Below, in pieces: positions 55,786 to 64,000 of a stretch of 64,000 bases of DNA. Position 1 is the first letter of the stretch. Each line of letters starts with the position of its first letter. Under the pieces are notes generated by a model that was not told where the DNA came from, did no database searches, and worked only from the letters and a program-made list of their open reading frames with translations. The stretch spans positions 1 through 64,000 of the forward strand of contig NZ_FOPG01000003.1 of the NCBI RefSeq assembly GCF_900113435.1, in the 5' to 3' direction. Made by a program: the position numbers and the translations under genes. Source of the DNA: Sulfitobacter dubius. GTDB lineage: Bacteria; Pseudomonadota; Alphaproteobacteria; Rhodobacterales; Rhodobacteraceae.

Positions 55786-58301
55786 AGCATATCCGCGGGG
55801 CGCGCGTTCAGCGCCTTCAGCGCAAAGCCCAAGCCCGCCAGTACCGTCGCCAACACGCCGCCCGCGATGATCATCAGCGCATTGGGCCAGACCACGGCGA
55901 AATCGGTCTCCATGACATAATGACTTACCGCCCAGCCCCCGGTGATCCCGGCCAGCAGCGCCACCGCACCGGCAAAGAGACCGAGCAAGCCCGCCCGCAG
56001 CACAAAGCTGGTGGCGATGGCTCGGCGTGATGCGCCCATGGTCTTGAGCAGCGCCGCCTCATAACTGCGCGCCCCGGTGCCCGCTGCTGCTGCGCCGATC
56101 AGCACCATGAAGCCGGTAGCGAGCGTCGCCAGTGCGCCAAAGGAGATGGCCGAGGCCAGCCCGGCAAGCACCGCTGCCACGCGGTCGATGGCGTCCCGCA
56201 CCCGGATCGCGGTGATGTTGGGATACTCGCCGGCAAGGTCACGCAGGATCGCCGCTTCGGCCTCAGGCTCGGCATAGACGGTTGAGATGAAGCTATGCGG
56301 TGCACCCGATAGGGCAGCGGGATTCATCGTCAGTACAAAACCGATCCCGGCGGTGGAGAAATCGACCTCGCGGAAGCTGGTGATCGTGCCGGTGATGTCG
56401 CGGCCAAGGATGTTGACAGTAAGAGTGTCACCCAACTCCACCCCGATCTCTTCGGCCTCTTCGGCGGCAAAGCTGATGAGCGGCGGGCCGTTGTAATCTT
56501 CGGGCCACCATTCGCCTTCGGTGATCCGCGTGTCTTCGCCCGGCAGAGCGGCATAGGTCACGCCCCTGTCACCACGCACGACCCAATGATCGCCCGCGAC
56601 TTCGCGGGCAGGGCGGCCATTGATCTCGGTTATAACCCCGCGCAGCATCGGCGCGCTTTCGATGCGCGAGACCGCCGGATCGCCTTCCAGCCGTGCGGTG
56701 TATCCCGGCATTTGATCCTTCTGGATATCGACGAAAAAGTAGGAAGGCGCCACATCCGGCAGGTTGCCCGCAATCGCGCGGCGCAGGTTGCCATCAATCT
56801 GTCCGACAGCGGCGAGAACCGACAGGCCGAGGCCGAGCGCCAGCACGACTGCCGTGGCCCCTTCGCCCGGCCCGCCAATCGCGGCCAGCGCCCACCGCAG
56901 CCGCGGATGCCCGCGTGCGCGTCGGGCCGCGGCGCGGGAAATCAGGCGCAACAGGGCAGCGGCGAGCGCCAGAACGGCCAGCGTCGCGGCCAGCCCGCCA
57001 AGTGTCCAAAGCGTGAGGGACCATGACCCGTTGAACCAGCTCGCGAGCGCCAGCAGCGCCGCCAAAAGCGCGGCAATGGCGATGAGATAGGGCACAGCAG
57101 GCCAGGGCGATTGGCGCTGCCAGCCGTCGCGGAACAGGGTCGCGGCACGCACGTCAGCGCTGCGGGCAAGCGGCCAAAGGGTGAAGAGCGCGGCAGTTAG
57201 GAGGCCATAGAGCGCGGCTTCGATCAGGGGCATGGGATAGATTGCGAAACGGGCGGGCAGGGGCAAGCTGGCCTCGATCAGCGGCGACAGCAGCAGCGGC
57301 AGTCCTGCGCCGATCAGCAGGCCAAGCGCCACGCCCATCACGGCCAGTATACCCACTTGGATGAAATAGGTCTGAAAGATCGTCGCCCGCGTTGCCCCCA
57401 TTGCGCGGAACGTGGCGATCACGGCGGTCTTGCGTTGCAGATAGGCGCGCACAGCTGCGGCCACACCGACGCCTCCAACCGCCAGCCCGGAAAGCCCCAC
57501 CAGCACCAGAAACGCGCTGAGCCGTTCGACAAACCGCGCCACGCCGGGCGCGCCGTTGCGTGCATCGGTCCAGCGCATCCCGGCATCGGCAAAGCGCTCT
57601 TTCGCCTCGGCCTCGAGCGGGTCAAGGGCGGTGCCCTCGGGCAGCTCTAGTCTGTATTTGCTGTTGAACAGCGTACCAGAAGCCAGCAGCCCCGACCCTT
57701 CGAGTGCATCGCGCAGAACCAGCGTGCGCGGGCCGAGAGAAAAGCCGCTGGCGGCGGAATCCGGTTCGCGTTGGATCAGAGCAGAGAGGGTGAATTCAGC
57801 CTCACCAAGAGCGAAAGTATCACCGGGAACGAGTGCGAGGCGGTCGGCCAGCGCACGCTCCATCACCGCGCCGGGCAGGCCCGTGGCGTCAGGCCCAAGG
57901 GCGTCGGCAAGGGGCATGGCGGGGTCCAGTACCATCTGCCCAATCAGCGGATAGAGATCATCAACAGCTTTGACCTGCGTCAGCGCGCGCTCGGATGTGT
58001 CGCCTTGGCCTTTCACGGCCATTGAACGGAATTCGACAATCTCGGACACGCGCGTCGCCCGTGCGGCCATCCAGTCACGCTCATCCGCACTGGCAAAACG
58101 ATAGGTGAAATCAAGCTCGGCATCGCCGCCCAAAAGTGCGGCTCCTTCGGCTTCCAACCCTGCTTCAATCGCCGCGCGGACGGTCCCGACAGCGGCCAGC
58201 GCGGCCACGCCGAGCGCAAGACAGGCCAGCAGCAGGCGAAAGCCGCGCAGGCCGCCGCGCATTTCCCGGCGGGCGAAACGGGCGGCAAGACGTAGGCTCA
58301 T
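55770..58301 (-). CDS. ABC transporter permease, FtsX-like (YbbP type)
   Basis: An 843-residue protein of the MacB/YbbP class with two FtsX-domain halves. The N-terminal membrane anchor is GFRLLLACLALGVAALAAVG. Membrane bundles contain FLVLVGLSGLAVGGVGVAAA and RAYLQRKTAVIATFRAMGAT, with a second bundle near ALATLATGFMVLIGAAAAG and YEAALLKTMGASRRAIATSF. Large periplasmic domains lie between. Such systems move lipoproteins or hydrophobic compounds, or do mechanical work on the envelope, without being importers. It overlaps the ATPase gene by four bases. Confidence 0.92.
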   Translation of the reverse strand: MSLRLAARFARREMRGGLRGFRLLLACLALGVAALAAVGTVRAAIEAGLEAEGAALLGGDAELDFTYRFASADERDWMAARATRVSEIVEFRSMAVKGQGDTSERALTQVKAVDDLYPLIGQMVLDPAMPLADALGPDATGLPGAVMERALADRLALVPGDTFALGEAEFTLSALIQREPDSAASGFSLGPRTLVLRDALEGSGLLASGTLFNSKYRLELPEGTALDPLEAEAKERFADAGMRWTDARNGAPGVARFVERLSAFLVLVGLSGLAVGGVGVAAAVRAYLQRKTAVIATFRAMGATRATIFQTYFIQVGILAVMGVALGLLIGAGLPLLLSPLIEASLPLPARFAIYPMPLIEAALYGLLTAALFTLWPLARSADVRAATLFRDGWQRQSPWPAVPYLIAIAALLAALLALASWFNGSWSLTLWTLGGLAATLAVLALAAALLRLISRAAARRARGHPRLRWALAAIGGPGEGATAVVLALGLGLSVLAAVGQIDGNLRRAIAGNLPDVAPSYFFVDIQKDQMPGYTARLEGDPAVSRIESAPMLRGVITEINGRPAREVAGDHWVVRGDRGVTYAALPGEDTRITEGEWWPEDYNGPPLISFAAEEAEEIGVELGDTLTVNILGRDITGTITSFREVDFSTAGIGFVLTMNPAALSGAPHSFISTVYAEPEAEAAILRDLAGEYPNITAIRVRDAIDRVAAVLAGLASAISFGALATLATGFMVLIGAAAAGTGARSYEAALLKTMGASRRAIATSFVLRAGLLGLFAGAVALLAGITGGWAVSHYVMETDFAVVWPNALMIIAGGVLATVLAGLGFALKALNARPADMLRAQE

Positions 58302-58966
58302 ACGATGCGCCCGTCGGCCAGTTGCACCACCCGGTCGCAGCGTTGCGCCAGATCATCGGCATGGGTCACCAGCACCAGCGTTGCACCATGGCGGTCGCGC
58401 AACTCAAACAGCAGGTCCATGATCGCGGCCCCGTTGCGGCTGTCGAGGCTCCCTGTCGGTTCATCCGCCAACAGAATGGCCGGGCGCGGTGCTGCGGCGC
58501 GGGCCAACGCCACGCGCTGTTGCTCGCCGCCCGACATCTGTGCGGGATATTGGTCGATCCGGTGGCCCAGCCCCACGGCCTCAAGCTCGGCCCGGGCGCG
58601 GTCAAAGGCGTCGTCCGCCCCCGAAAGCTCCAGCGGCGTGGCGACATTCTCAAGCGCGGTCATGGTGGGGATAAGGTGGAAAGACTGAAAGACGATCCCC
58701 ATGCGCCCTTGCCGAAACTGGGCCAAACCATCTTCACGCAGCGCGCTGAGATCATGGCCGAGGGCCACAACCTTGCCGCCCGTGGCACGCTCTAGCCCGC
58801 CCATGACCATCAGAAGCGAGGATTTGCCCGACCCCGAGGCGCCGGTTAGCGCAATGCTCTCGCCCTGCTGGACCTGCAGCGAAATGCCGCGCAGGATATC
58901 GACGGTCCCGGCATTGCCCTTGAGGCTTAGCGTGACATCTTGAAGGTCATAGACAGGGTTGCTCAT
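58298..58966 (-). CDS. ABC transporter ATP-binding protein (YbbA type)
   Basis: A 222-residue ATPase of the LolD/MacB/YbbA class. Walker A is in ALTGASGSGKSSLLMVMGG, the Q-loop in GIVFQSFHLIPTMTALEN, the signature motif in QMSGGEQQRVALARAAA, and Walker B in ILLADEPTGSLDSRNG. The ATG at 58966 follows AAAGGCGGCC. Genes for this ATPase, the permease and a divergent TesA-like esterase form the same trio as ybbA-ybbP-tesA in E. coli, so a link between the transporter and lysophospholipid or ester metabolism is likely. That link is inferred from synteny. Confidence 0.94.
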   Translation of the reverse strand: MSNPVYDLQDVTLSLKGNAGTVDILRGISLQVQQGESIALTGASGSGKSSLLMVMGGLERATGGKVVALGHDLSALREDGLAQFRQGRMGIVFQSFHLIPTMTALENVATPLELSGADDAFDRARAELEAVGLGHRIDQYPAQMSGGEQQRVALARAAAPRPAILLADEPTGSLDSRNGAAIMDLLFELRDRHGATLVLVTHADDLAQRCDRVVQLADGRIV

Positions 58967-59015
58967 CAGGCCGCCTTTGTTCTGAGTATCAGTTGGATAT
59001 GGAGGTCCGCGAAGG

Positions 59016-59672
59016 ATGCGCAAGGTATTGATCTGTTTTGCCTTTATTTTAGGCAACGCTGCACAGGCCGAGGAGGTGGTGATCGCGGCTCTTGGCGATA
59101 GCCTGACCCAAGGCTATGGCTTGCCTGCCGGGGAAGGTTTTGTTCCGCAATTGCAGGCATGGCTGGACGCCGAAGGTGTCGAAGCGACGGTCGTGAACGC
59201 GGGCGTTTCGGGCGACACGACAGCGGGCGGCCTTGCGCGGGTTGATTGGACACTGACGCCTGAGGTTGACGCGATGATCGTGACTCTGGGCGGGAACGAC
59301 ATGCTGCGCGGGCTGGACCCGGCGCAGGCGCGCGGCAATATCGACGGTATCCTGACTGCGGCCAAAAATGCGGAGGTTGAGGTGTTGCTGGTCGGTATGT
59401 CGGCGCCGGGAAACTATGGAGCGGAGTACAAAGCGGATTTCGAAGGGCTGTACCCTGAATTGGCCGAAGAGCATGAGACGCTGCTCTACCCTGACTTCTT
59501 TACCGGGCTTCTTGCTGAAGAAGCGGGGGCGGCTTCGGCGCGAAGCGAGACGATCCGCCGGTATTTCCAAGGCGATGGCATCCATCCCAATACCGAAGGT
59601 GTGGCGTTGATCGTAAAAGATATCGGTCCCTCGGTCGCCAAGCTTGCCGAGCAAGTCGCCGATAAGCCCTAA
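59016..59672 (+). CDS. tesA: TesA-like periplasmic SGNH-hydrolase (arylesterase/lysophospholipase)
   Basis: A 218-residue protein with a signal peptide (KVLICFAFILGNAAQAEE, cleaved after AQA). It has the four SGNH blocks: catalytic Ser in VIAALGDSLTQGYGLPAGEG, Gly in NAGVSGDTTAGGLAR, Asn in TLGGNDMLRGLDP, and Asp-His in GDGIHPNTEGVALI. The role is hydrolysis of thioesters, aryl esters or lysophospholipids in the periplasm. It is divergent from the YbbA-type gene with only 49 bases between starts, which must hold both promoters. A strong terminator follows. Confidence 0.93.
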   Translation: MRKVLICFAFILGNAAQAEEVVIAALGDSLTQGYGLPAGEGFVPQLQAWLDAEGVEATVVNAGVSGDTTAGGLARVDWTLTPEVDAMIVTLGGNDMLRGLDPAQARGNIDGILTAAKNAEVEVLLVGMSAPGNYGAEYKADFEGLYPELAEEHETLLYPDFFTGLLAEEAGAASARSETIRRYFQGDGIHPNTEGVALIVKDIGPSVAKLAEQVADKP

Positions 59673-59676
59673 CAAA

Positions 59677-59700
59677 AAACGGACGCCGCAGCGTCCGTTT
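59677..59700. terminator. bidirectional terminator between tesA and cspA
   Basis: AAACGGACGC (59677-59686) pairs with GCGTCCGTTT (59691-59700), loop CGCA. It serves tesA in the forward direction and cspA in reverse, where the stem is followed by a run TTTTG. Confidence 0.88.
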
Positions 59701-59721
59701 CAACCCTAAACAGTGGCCCGG

Positions 59722-59928
59722 TCAGGCCAGTGCGATGTTGCTCGCGCTTTCGCGGCCATCGCGGCCTGCTTCGACATCAAAGGTGACCTTTTGATTGTCG
59801 GCCAGCCCGGTGAGGCCTGCGCGTTCAACAGCGGAAATATGAACGAAAATGTCTTTGCCGCCGCTATCGGGCGCGATGAAGCCGTAGCCTTTTGTCGTGT
59901 TAAACCATTTTACGGTGCCAGTAGCCAT
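59722..59928 (-). CDS. cspA: cold-shock protein (CspA family)
   Basis: A 68-residue single cold-shock domain with both RNA-binding motifs: KGYGFIAPD (RNP1) and DIFVHISAV (RNP2), starting [17 protein letters not shown]. An RNA chaperone of the cytoplasm. The ATG is preceded by GAGGGAGACACGGGTC. It has a long AT-rich upstream region suited to a structured 5' leader, though I could not identify a specific cold-box element. Confidence 0.97.
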   Translation of the reverse strand: MATGTVKWFNTTKGYGFIAPDSGGKDIFVHISAVERAGLTGLADNQKVTFDVEAGRDGRESASNIALA

Positions 59929-60259
59929 GACCCGTGTCTCCCTCTGTCTGATCTGCCCGCAACATGCGGCAGCGCGGCTCGGTCGAATTCGTGATCGCTG
60001 GAGCCTTAGGGCAGCCGGGTCGAAAAGTCTTCGCGTCGCAGTTGTGATATTGGAACCCCTATTTTTAAAATCAAGGATTTTTACGGGCGCTTAGGCTCCG
60101 AGCAAGGAAGCGCCCATGAAATATAACCTGCCTGTTACAAAACTGGCAGTGCTGCGGGGTTTGTGCAGAAAGGCTCATTTTCAAAAATTTACCAGTTGAT
60201 AAAAAAATGATTCCATGTGAGCATTTTCAAAACACCAAGAAAACGACAGGGATTTTGAT
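59929..60259. other. 331-base regulatory gap between cspA and preT
   Basis: No reading frame of note. It holds the cspA leader and promoter (reverse) and the preT promoter (forward). The last 200 bases are markedly AT-rich (TTGATAAAAAAATGATT near 60196). I found no clear RutR-type palindrome and no tRNA or small RNA that I could name. Confidence 0.5.
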
Positions 60260-61591
60260 ATGGCACATGATGTCTTTGAGCCGGGGATCGTTCCGGGGCG
60301 GCTGGCGCCGCAGAACTACAACGAGGGGTTTTCGGACCTGCATCCGCCTTTGGATGAACATGAGGCGCTGGTCGCGGCGGATCGGTGCTACTTTTGCCAC
60401 GACGCGCCCTGCATGACGGCCTGTCCGACGGACATCGACATTCCGCTGTTCATCCGCCAGATCGCCACTGGCACGCCGGATGCGGCGGCCAAGACGATCC
60501 TGAGCCAGAACATCCTTGGCGGCATGTGCGCACGGGTCTGCCCGACCGAAACGCTCTGCGAGGAAGTCTGCGTGCGCGAAGTGGCCGAGGGCAAGCCGGT
60601 ATTGATCGGCCAGTTGCAGCGCTATGCGACGGACCATCTGCAACAACAGGGCAAACATCCGTTTGAGCGTGCGGCCCCTACGGGCAAGCGCGTTGCCGTC
60701 GTCGGCGCAGGCCCGGCGGGCCTGTCCTGTGCGCACCGTCTGGCGATGCTGGGCCACGATGTTGAGATCATCGACGCGCGGCCCAAGCCCGGCGGGCTTA
60801 ACGAATATGGCATCGCTGCTTACAAAACGCCGAACGGCTTTGCGCAGGCCGAGGTGGATTGGCTGATGCAAATCGGTGGGATTTCCTTCCGCCATGAGGT
60901 CGCCGTGGGGCGGGATGTCACGCTTGAGGAATTGAAGACCGACTATGACGCGGTTTTCCTCGGCATGGGGCTGGTGGGCGTCAATGCGCTTGGGGCCGAA
61001 GGCGAGGATAAGGCCGGGGTCGCCAATGCGGTCGATTTCATCTCGGAACTGCGCCAGTCGGGCGACATGTCAGGCGTGCCGATTGGCCGCGACGTGGTGG
61101 TCATCGGCGGCGGAATGACAGCGGTGGATGCGGCGGTGCAGGCGAAACTGCTGGGCGCGCTGAACGTGACGCTGGTCTACCGCCGTGGGCGGGACCGGAT
61201 GAACGCGAGTGTGTTCGAGCAAGACCTCGCGGCCTCCAAGGGGGTGCGGATCGTGACCCATGCGGTGCCGATCGCGGTACATGGCAATGGCTCGGTGCGC
61301 GAGATCGAGTTTGAATATGTCGATGAGGCGATGAAGGGCACAGGCCAGACCCTGCGCTTGCAAGCCGATCAGGTGTTCAAGGCCATCGGTCAAACGCTGT
61401 TGGGCGAGGGGCTGCCCGAACTCGACGGGCGCAAGATCAAGGTCGACGGCACCGGGCGCACCAGCCTCGACGGTGTTTGGGCCGGGGGCGATTGCGCCAG
61501 CGGTGGTGATGACCTGACGGTGACCGCCGTGGCCGAGGGCCGCGATGCCGCGATGGACATTCACACCACATTGATGGGGGCGGCGGGCTGA
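60260..61591 (+). CDS. preT: NAD-dependent dihydropyrimidine dehydrogenase subunit PreT
   Basis: The flavin subunit passes electrons from NAD(P)H to PreA for reductive breakdown of uracil and thymine. The 443-residue protein resembles the small glutamate synthase subunit. N-terminal Cys clusters ADRCYFCHDAPCMTACPTD and MCARVCPTETLCEEVC carry Fe-S centres. The FAD loop is VAVVGAGPAGLSCAHRLAML, the NAD loop DVVVIGGGMTAVDAAVQAKL, and the end GVWAGGDCASGGDDLTVTAV. AGGGA precedes the ATG. It is followed 25 bases later by preA. Confidence 0.93.
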   Translation: MAHDVFEPGIVPGRLAPQNYNEGFSDLHPPLDEHEALVAADRCYFCHDAPCMTACPTDIDIPLFIRQIATGTPDAAAKTILSQNILGGMCARVCPTETLCEEVCVREVAEGKPVLIGQLQRYATDHLQQQGKHPFERAAPTGKRVAVVGAGPAGLSCAHRLAMLGHDVEIIDARPKPGGLNEYGIAAYKTPNGFAQAEVDWLMQIGGISFRHEVAVGRDVTLEELKTDYDAVFLGMGLVGVNALGAEGEDKAGVANAVDFISELRQSGDMSGVPIGRDVVVIGGGMTAVDAAVQAKLLGALNVTLVYRRGRDRMNASVFEQDLAASKGVRIVTHAVPIAVHGNGSVREIEFEYVDEAMKGTGQTLRLQADQVFKAIGQTLLGEGLPELDGRKIKVDGTGRTSLDGVWAGGDCASGGDDLTVTAVAEGRDAAMDIHTTLMGAAG

Positions 61592-61616
61592 GGCCGCGCC
61601 GAGAGGGAGACATAAC

Positions 61617-62930
61617 ATGGCTGATCTGAGAAGCGAATTCATCGGGATCAAATCCCCCAACCCGTTCTGGCTGGCCTCCGCCCCGCCGACGGATAAGGAA
61701 TACAACGTGCGCCGCGCCTATGAGGCGGGCTGGGGCGGGGTGGTCTGGAAAACCCTCGGCATGGAAGGCCCGCCGGTGGTTAACGTCAACGGCCCGCGCT
61801 ATGGCGCGATCTATGGGGCCGACCGGCGTTTGCTGGGGCTGAACAACATTGAGCTCATCACCGACCGCCCGCTGGAGGTAAACCTGCGCGAGATGAAGGC
61901 GGTCAAGCGCGACTATCCTGATCGGGCGCTGATCGCGTCGATCATGGTGCCTTGCGAGGAGGAAGCGTGGAAAGCGATCCTGCCGCATGTGGAGGAGACC
62001 GGCGCCGACGGGATTGAGCTGAACTTCGGCTGCCCGCATGGCATGGCCGAGCGCGGCATGGGATCGGCCGTGGGGCAGGTGCCGGAATACATCGAAATGG
62101 TCACCCGCTGGTGCAAGATGTACACGCGGATGCCGGTGATCGTGAAGCTGACGCCGAACATCACCAATGTGCTCTACCCCGCCGAGGCCGCCAAACGCGG
62201 TGGTGCGGATGCGGTGAGCCTGATCAACACGATCAACTCGATCACCTCGGTCGATCTGGACCTCTTTGCGCCCGAGCCGATGATTGACGGCAAGGGCACC
62301 CACGGCGGCTATTGCGGCCCGGCGGTGAAGCCCATCGCGCTCAATATGGTGGCCGAAATCGCCCGTAACCCCGAGACCCACGGCCTGCCGATCAGCGGCA
62401 TTGGCGGGGTCACCACATGGCGCGACGCGGCGGAGTTTCTGGCCCTCGGCGCGGGCAACGTGCAGGTCTGCACGGCGGCGATGACCTATGGTTTCAAGGT
62501 TGTCCAAGAGATGATCTCGGGCCTGTCGGAGTATATGGACGAGAAGGGCATGACATCGGTCGATGAGCTTGTGGGCCGCGCGGTGCCGAATGTCACCGAC
62601 TGGAACCAGCTGAACCTGAACTACGTCGCCAAGGCGAAGATCGATCAGGATCTCTGCATTTCCTGTGGACGCTGCTTTGCGGCTTGCGAGGACACCAGCC
62701 ACCAAGCCATCGCCATGTCCGAGGACCGCACCTTCACCGTGATCGAAGAGGAATGCGTGGCCTGCAACCTTTGCGTCAATGTGTGCCCGGTCGAAGACTG
62801 TATTTCGATGGAAGAATTGGCCGTTGGTGCCACCGACCTGCGCACGGGCAAGACGGTGGCGCCGGACTATGCCAATTGGACCACGCACCCCAATAACCCG
62901 TCAGTCCATGCGGTCGAACCGGCAGAGTAA
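61617..62930 (+). CDS. preA: NAD-dependent dihydropyrimidine dehydrogenase subunit PreA
   Basis: The catalytic subunit reduces uracil/thymine to dihydropyrimidines. The 437-residue protein has a dihydroorotate-dehydrogenase-like TIM barrel (NPFWLASAPPTDKEYNVRRA, IELNFGCPHGMAERGMGSA, PVIVKLTPNITNVLYPAEAA, GLPISGIGGVTTWRDAAEF). Two C-terminal 4Fe-4S motifs follow: LCISCGRCFAACEDTSH and ECVACNLCVNVCPVEDCIS. It works with PreT; dihydropyrimidinase and beta-ureidopropionase genes are probably close by outside the window. Confidence 0.95.
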   Translation: MADLRSEFIGIKSPNPFWLASAPPTDKEYNVRRAYEAGWGGVVWKTLGMEGPPVVNVNGPRYGAIYGADRRLLGLNNIELITDRPLEVNLREMKAVKRDYPDRALIASIMVPCEEEAWKAILPHVEETGADGIELNFGCPHGMAERGMGSAVGQVPEYIEMVTRWCKMYTRMPVIVKLTPNITNVLYPAEAAKRGGADAVSLINTINSITSVDLDLFAPEPMIDGKGTHGGYCGPAVKPIALNMVAEIARNPETHGLPISGIGGVTTWRDAAEFLALGAGNVQVCTAAMTYGFKVVQEMISGLSEYMDEKGMTSVDELVGRAVPNVTDWNQLNLNYVAKAKIDQDLCISCGRCFAACEDTSHQAIAMSEDRTFTVIEEECVACNLCVNVCPVEDCISMEELAVGATDLRTGKTVAPDYANWTTHPNNPSVHAVEPAE

Positions 62931-62952
62931 GACAAGACCCGCCGCCCCGCGT

Positions 62953-63153
62953 TCAGGAGTTTCTCCGCGACGGGGCGGCGGTTTCGGTTGATGGCTGCGG
63001 GACCGTCCGTGCCAGATCGCGCTGCGCCGCAATCACTGCCATGGCCGCATCCCGCGCTATCTGTTCGCGCGGGATCGGTCGCGCGCTCGCCGCTTCATCA
63101 GAACCCTTCGCATTTCGCGCAGACCCTGCGCCATTAAAATCGCCTACATTCAT
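62953..63153 (-). CDS. small hypothetical protein
   Basis: A 66-residue frame starting MNVGDFNGAGSARNAKG, with a helical Ala/Arg-rich middle (PIPREQIARDAAMAVIAAQR) and a Pro/Ser/Thr tail. The ATG at 63153 has a good ribosome-binding site (TGAGGGG, about six bases away), which is the main support. It is convergent with preA. No family recognised, no membrane segment; it could be spurious. Confidence 0.42.
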   Translation of the reverse strand: MNVGDFNGAGSARNAKGSDEAASARPIPREQIARDAAMAVIAAQRDLARTVPQPSTETAAPSRRNS

Positions 63154-63251
63154 CACTGCCCCTCAAATTACTGAGGAGCCCACACCCGCAGGCAGACTGC
63201 GGCAGAAATGTTATTGGGGAATTAAAAGCGGTCCATCTCCGGAGGCCATGG

Positions 63252-63890
63252 TTAACGGTTTGCCAATGGCTCCGGCAGGTCCAAAAGCGCGCCGAACATC
63301 GCCTGAAGATGCGCCTGCGCGCGGGGGCGGGGATCGGCCTCGGGACCGAGCAAGATTTGCGCCTGCGCCTCGAAATCCGCGTAGTGCTGCGTTGTGGCCC
63401 AGATCGAGAATATCAGGTGCTGCGGGTCCAGTGGGGGCAGTTTGCCCGCCGCCACCCAGCCCGCGATCACGGCGCATTTCTCGTCGAACAGGGGTTTGAG
63501 ATGGCTGTGCAACTCCGGCTCGATCCGGGGCGCGCCTTGCAGGATTTCATTGGCGAAAAGGCGGCTCTCGCGCGGCAGTTCGCGCGACATGGTTAGCTTG
63601 CGCTCGACATAATCCAAAATCTCGCGCCGGGGGTCGCCTTCGGGGTCAAGTTCCACCAGCGGGTCAAGCCATGTTTCCATAAGCTGCGACAGCAAAGTGA
63701 CGTGAATGTCTTCTTTGCCATTGAAGTAATAGAGAATATTCGGTTTGCTCAGCCCAGCCTCGGCGGCGATCTGATCCAGCGTGGCACCCCGGTAGCCATG
63801 TTTGGAAAAGACTTCGAGCGCGGCATCCAGAATCACCCGGCGGTTGCGTCGTTGGATGCGGCTGGGTTTCTTGGCGGTGCTTTCGGGCAA
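63252..63890 (-). CDS. TetR-family regulator, RutR-like
   Basis: A 212-residue repressor. The N-terminal helix-turn-helix is RRNRRVILDAALEVFSKHGY, GATLDQIAAEAGLSKPNILY and YFNGKEDIH. The C-terminal ligand domain (LFANEILQGAPRIEPELHSH, IFSIWATTQHYADFEAQAQI) matches the RutR/YcdC subgroup, which senses uracil or thymine. With preT-preA beside it, control of pyrimidine catabolism is likely. The 110 bases upstream to the window end carry a TTGACA-like hexamer (about 63960) on the forward strand, probably for a gene outside the window. Confidence 0.87.
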   Translation of the reverse strand: MPESTAKKPSRIQRRNRRVILDAALEVFSKHGYRGATLDQIAAEAGLSKPNILYYFNGKEDIHVTLLSQLMETWLDPLVELDPEGDPRREILDYVERKLTMSRELPRESRLFANEILQGAPRIEPELHSHLKPLFDEKCAVIAGWVAAGKLPPLDPQHLIFSIWATTQHYADFEAQAQILLGPEADPRPRAQAHLQAMFGALLDLPEPLANR

Positions 63891-64000
63891 GGCAATGATC
63901 CTTGGTGCTGCTAAAAAAGGCGTTTGCCGGGTCGGCGGTGGGTTGTTTCAAACCAGTTCTTGACAGAGCCTAACCTAATCGCAATCGTGGATTTACCAAA

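Overview
The window is a stretch of chromosome from an alphaproteobacterium, most likely a marine Rhodobacterales of the Roseobacter group (Sulfitobacter-like). This is inferred from the high G+C content, protein sequences such as aspS, trpS and mreB, the methylmalonyl-CoA epimerase/DUF1467 pair, the Fe-S photolyase, an RpoH-type sigma factor and the preT-preA pyrimidine pathway. No species can be fixed from the sequence alone. Most of the window is ordinary housekeeping DNA. Accessory DNA lies mainly in the first 7 kb.

Region by region. 1-1.2 kb: the 3' end of an rRNA operon (5S gene and terminator), followed by a pile-up of three broken insertion sequences (one IS66, two IS3-type). 1.3-4.6 kb: a glycosyltransferase and aspS. 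4.6-6.8 kb: a compact restriction-modification pair (BglII/BstYI-like nuclease and MT-A70 methyltransferase), a hemerythrin-like protein and a previously uncalled 57-residue membrane protein. 6.9-16.3 kb: an acetyltransferase, response regulator, methylmalonyl-CoA epimerase, nitroreductase, histone-deacetylase-like amidohydrolase, trpS, a rhomboid-fold protein lacking its catalytic residues, murJ and a CHAP-domain lipoprotein candidate. 16.4-27.1 kb: glnD, a penicillin-binding-protein activator, rsmI-yraN-gshB-hydrolase, comM, GST and a cobalamin pair (phosphatase and cobU). 27.2-32.9 kb: rpoH, coaBC, dut, a membrane-anchored MoeB and an M3 peptidase. 32.9-39.5 kb: the complete cell-shape operon mreB-mreC-mreD-mrdA-rodA followed by a 2-hydroxyacid dehydrogenase. 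39.7-47 kb: a REP-like palindrome cluster, leuA with a leucine-rich leader peptide, an SDR-photolyase pair, a secreted RcnB-like protein and a catalytically degenerate NAD synthetase paralogue. 47.3-55.7 kb: an exported MORN-repeat protein, gltX and a glycine-riboswitch-controlled gcvTHP operon. 55.8-64 kb: a YbbA/YbbP-type ABC transporter divergent from a TesA-like esterase, cspA, and preT-preA with a RutR-like regulator.

The items most worth follow-up are the degenerate NadE paralogue, the leuA leader peptide that appears to be translated from a leaderless mRNA, the BglII-like/MT-A70 restriction pair, the rhomboid pseudoprotease and the small membrane protein ahead of the hemerythrin gene. 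I saw no CRISPR array, prophage or tRNA gene.
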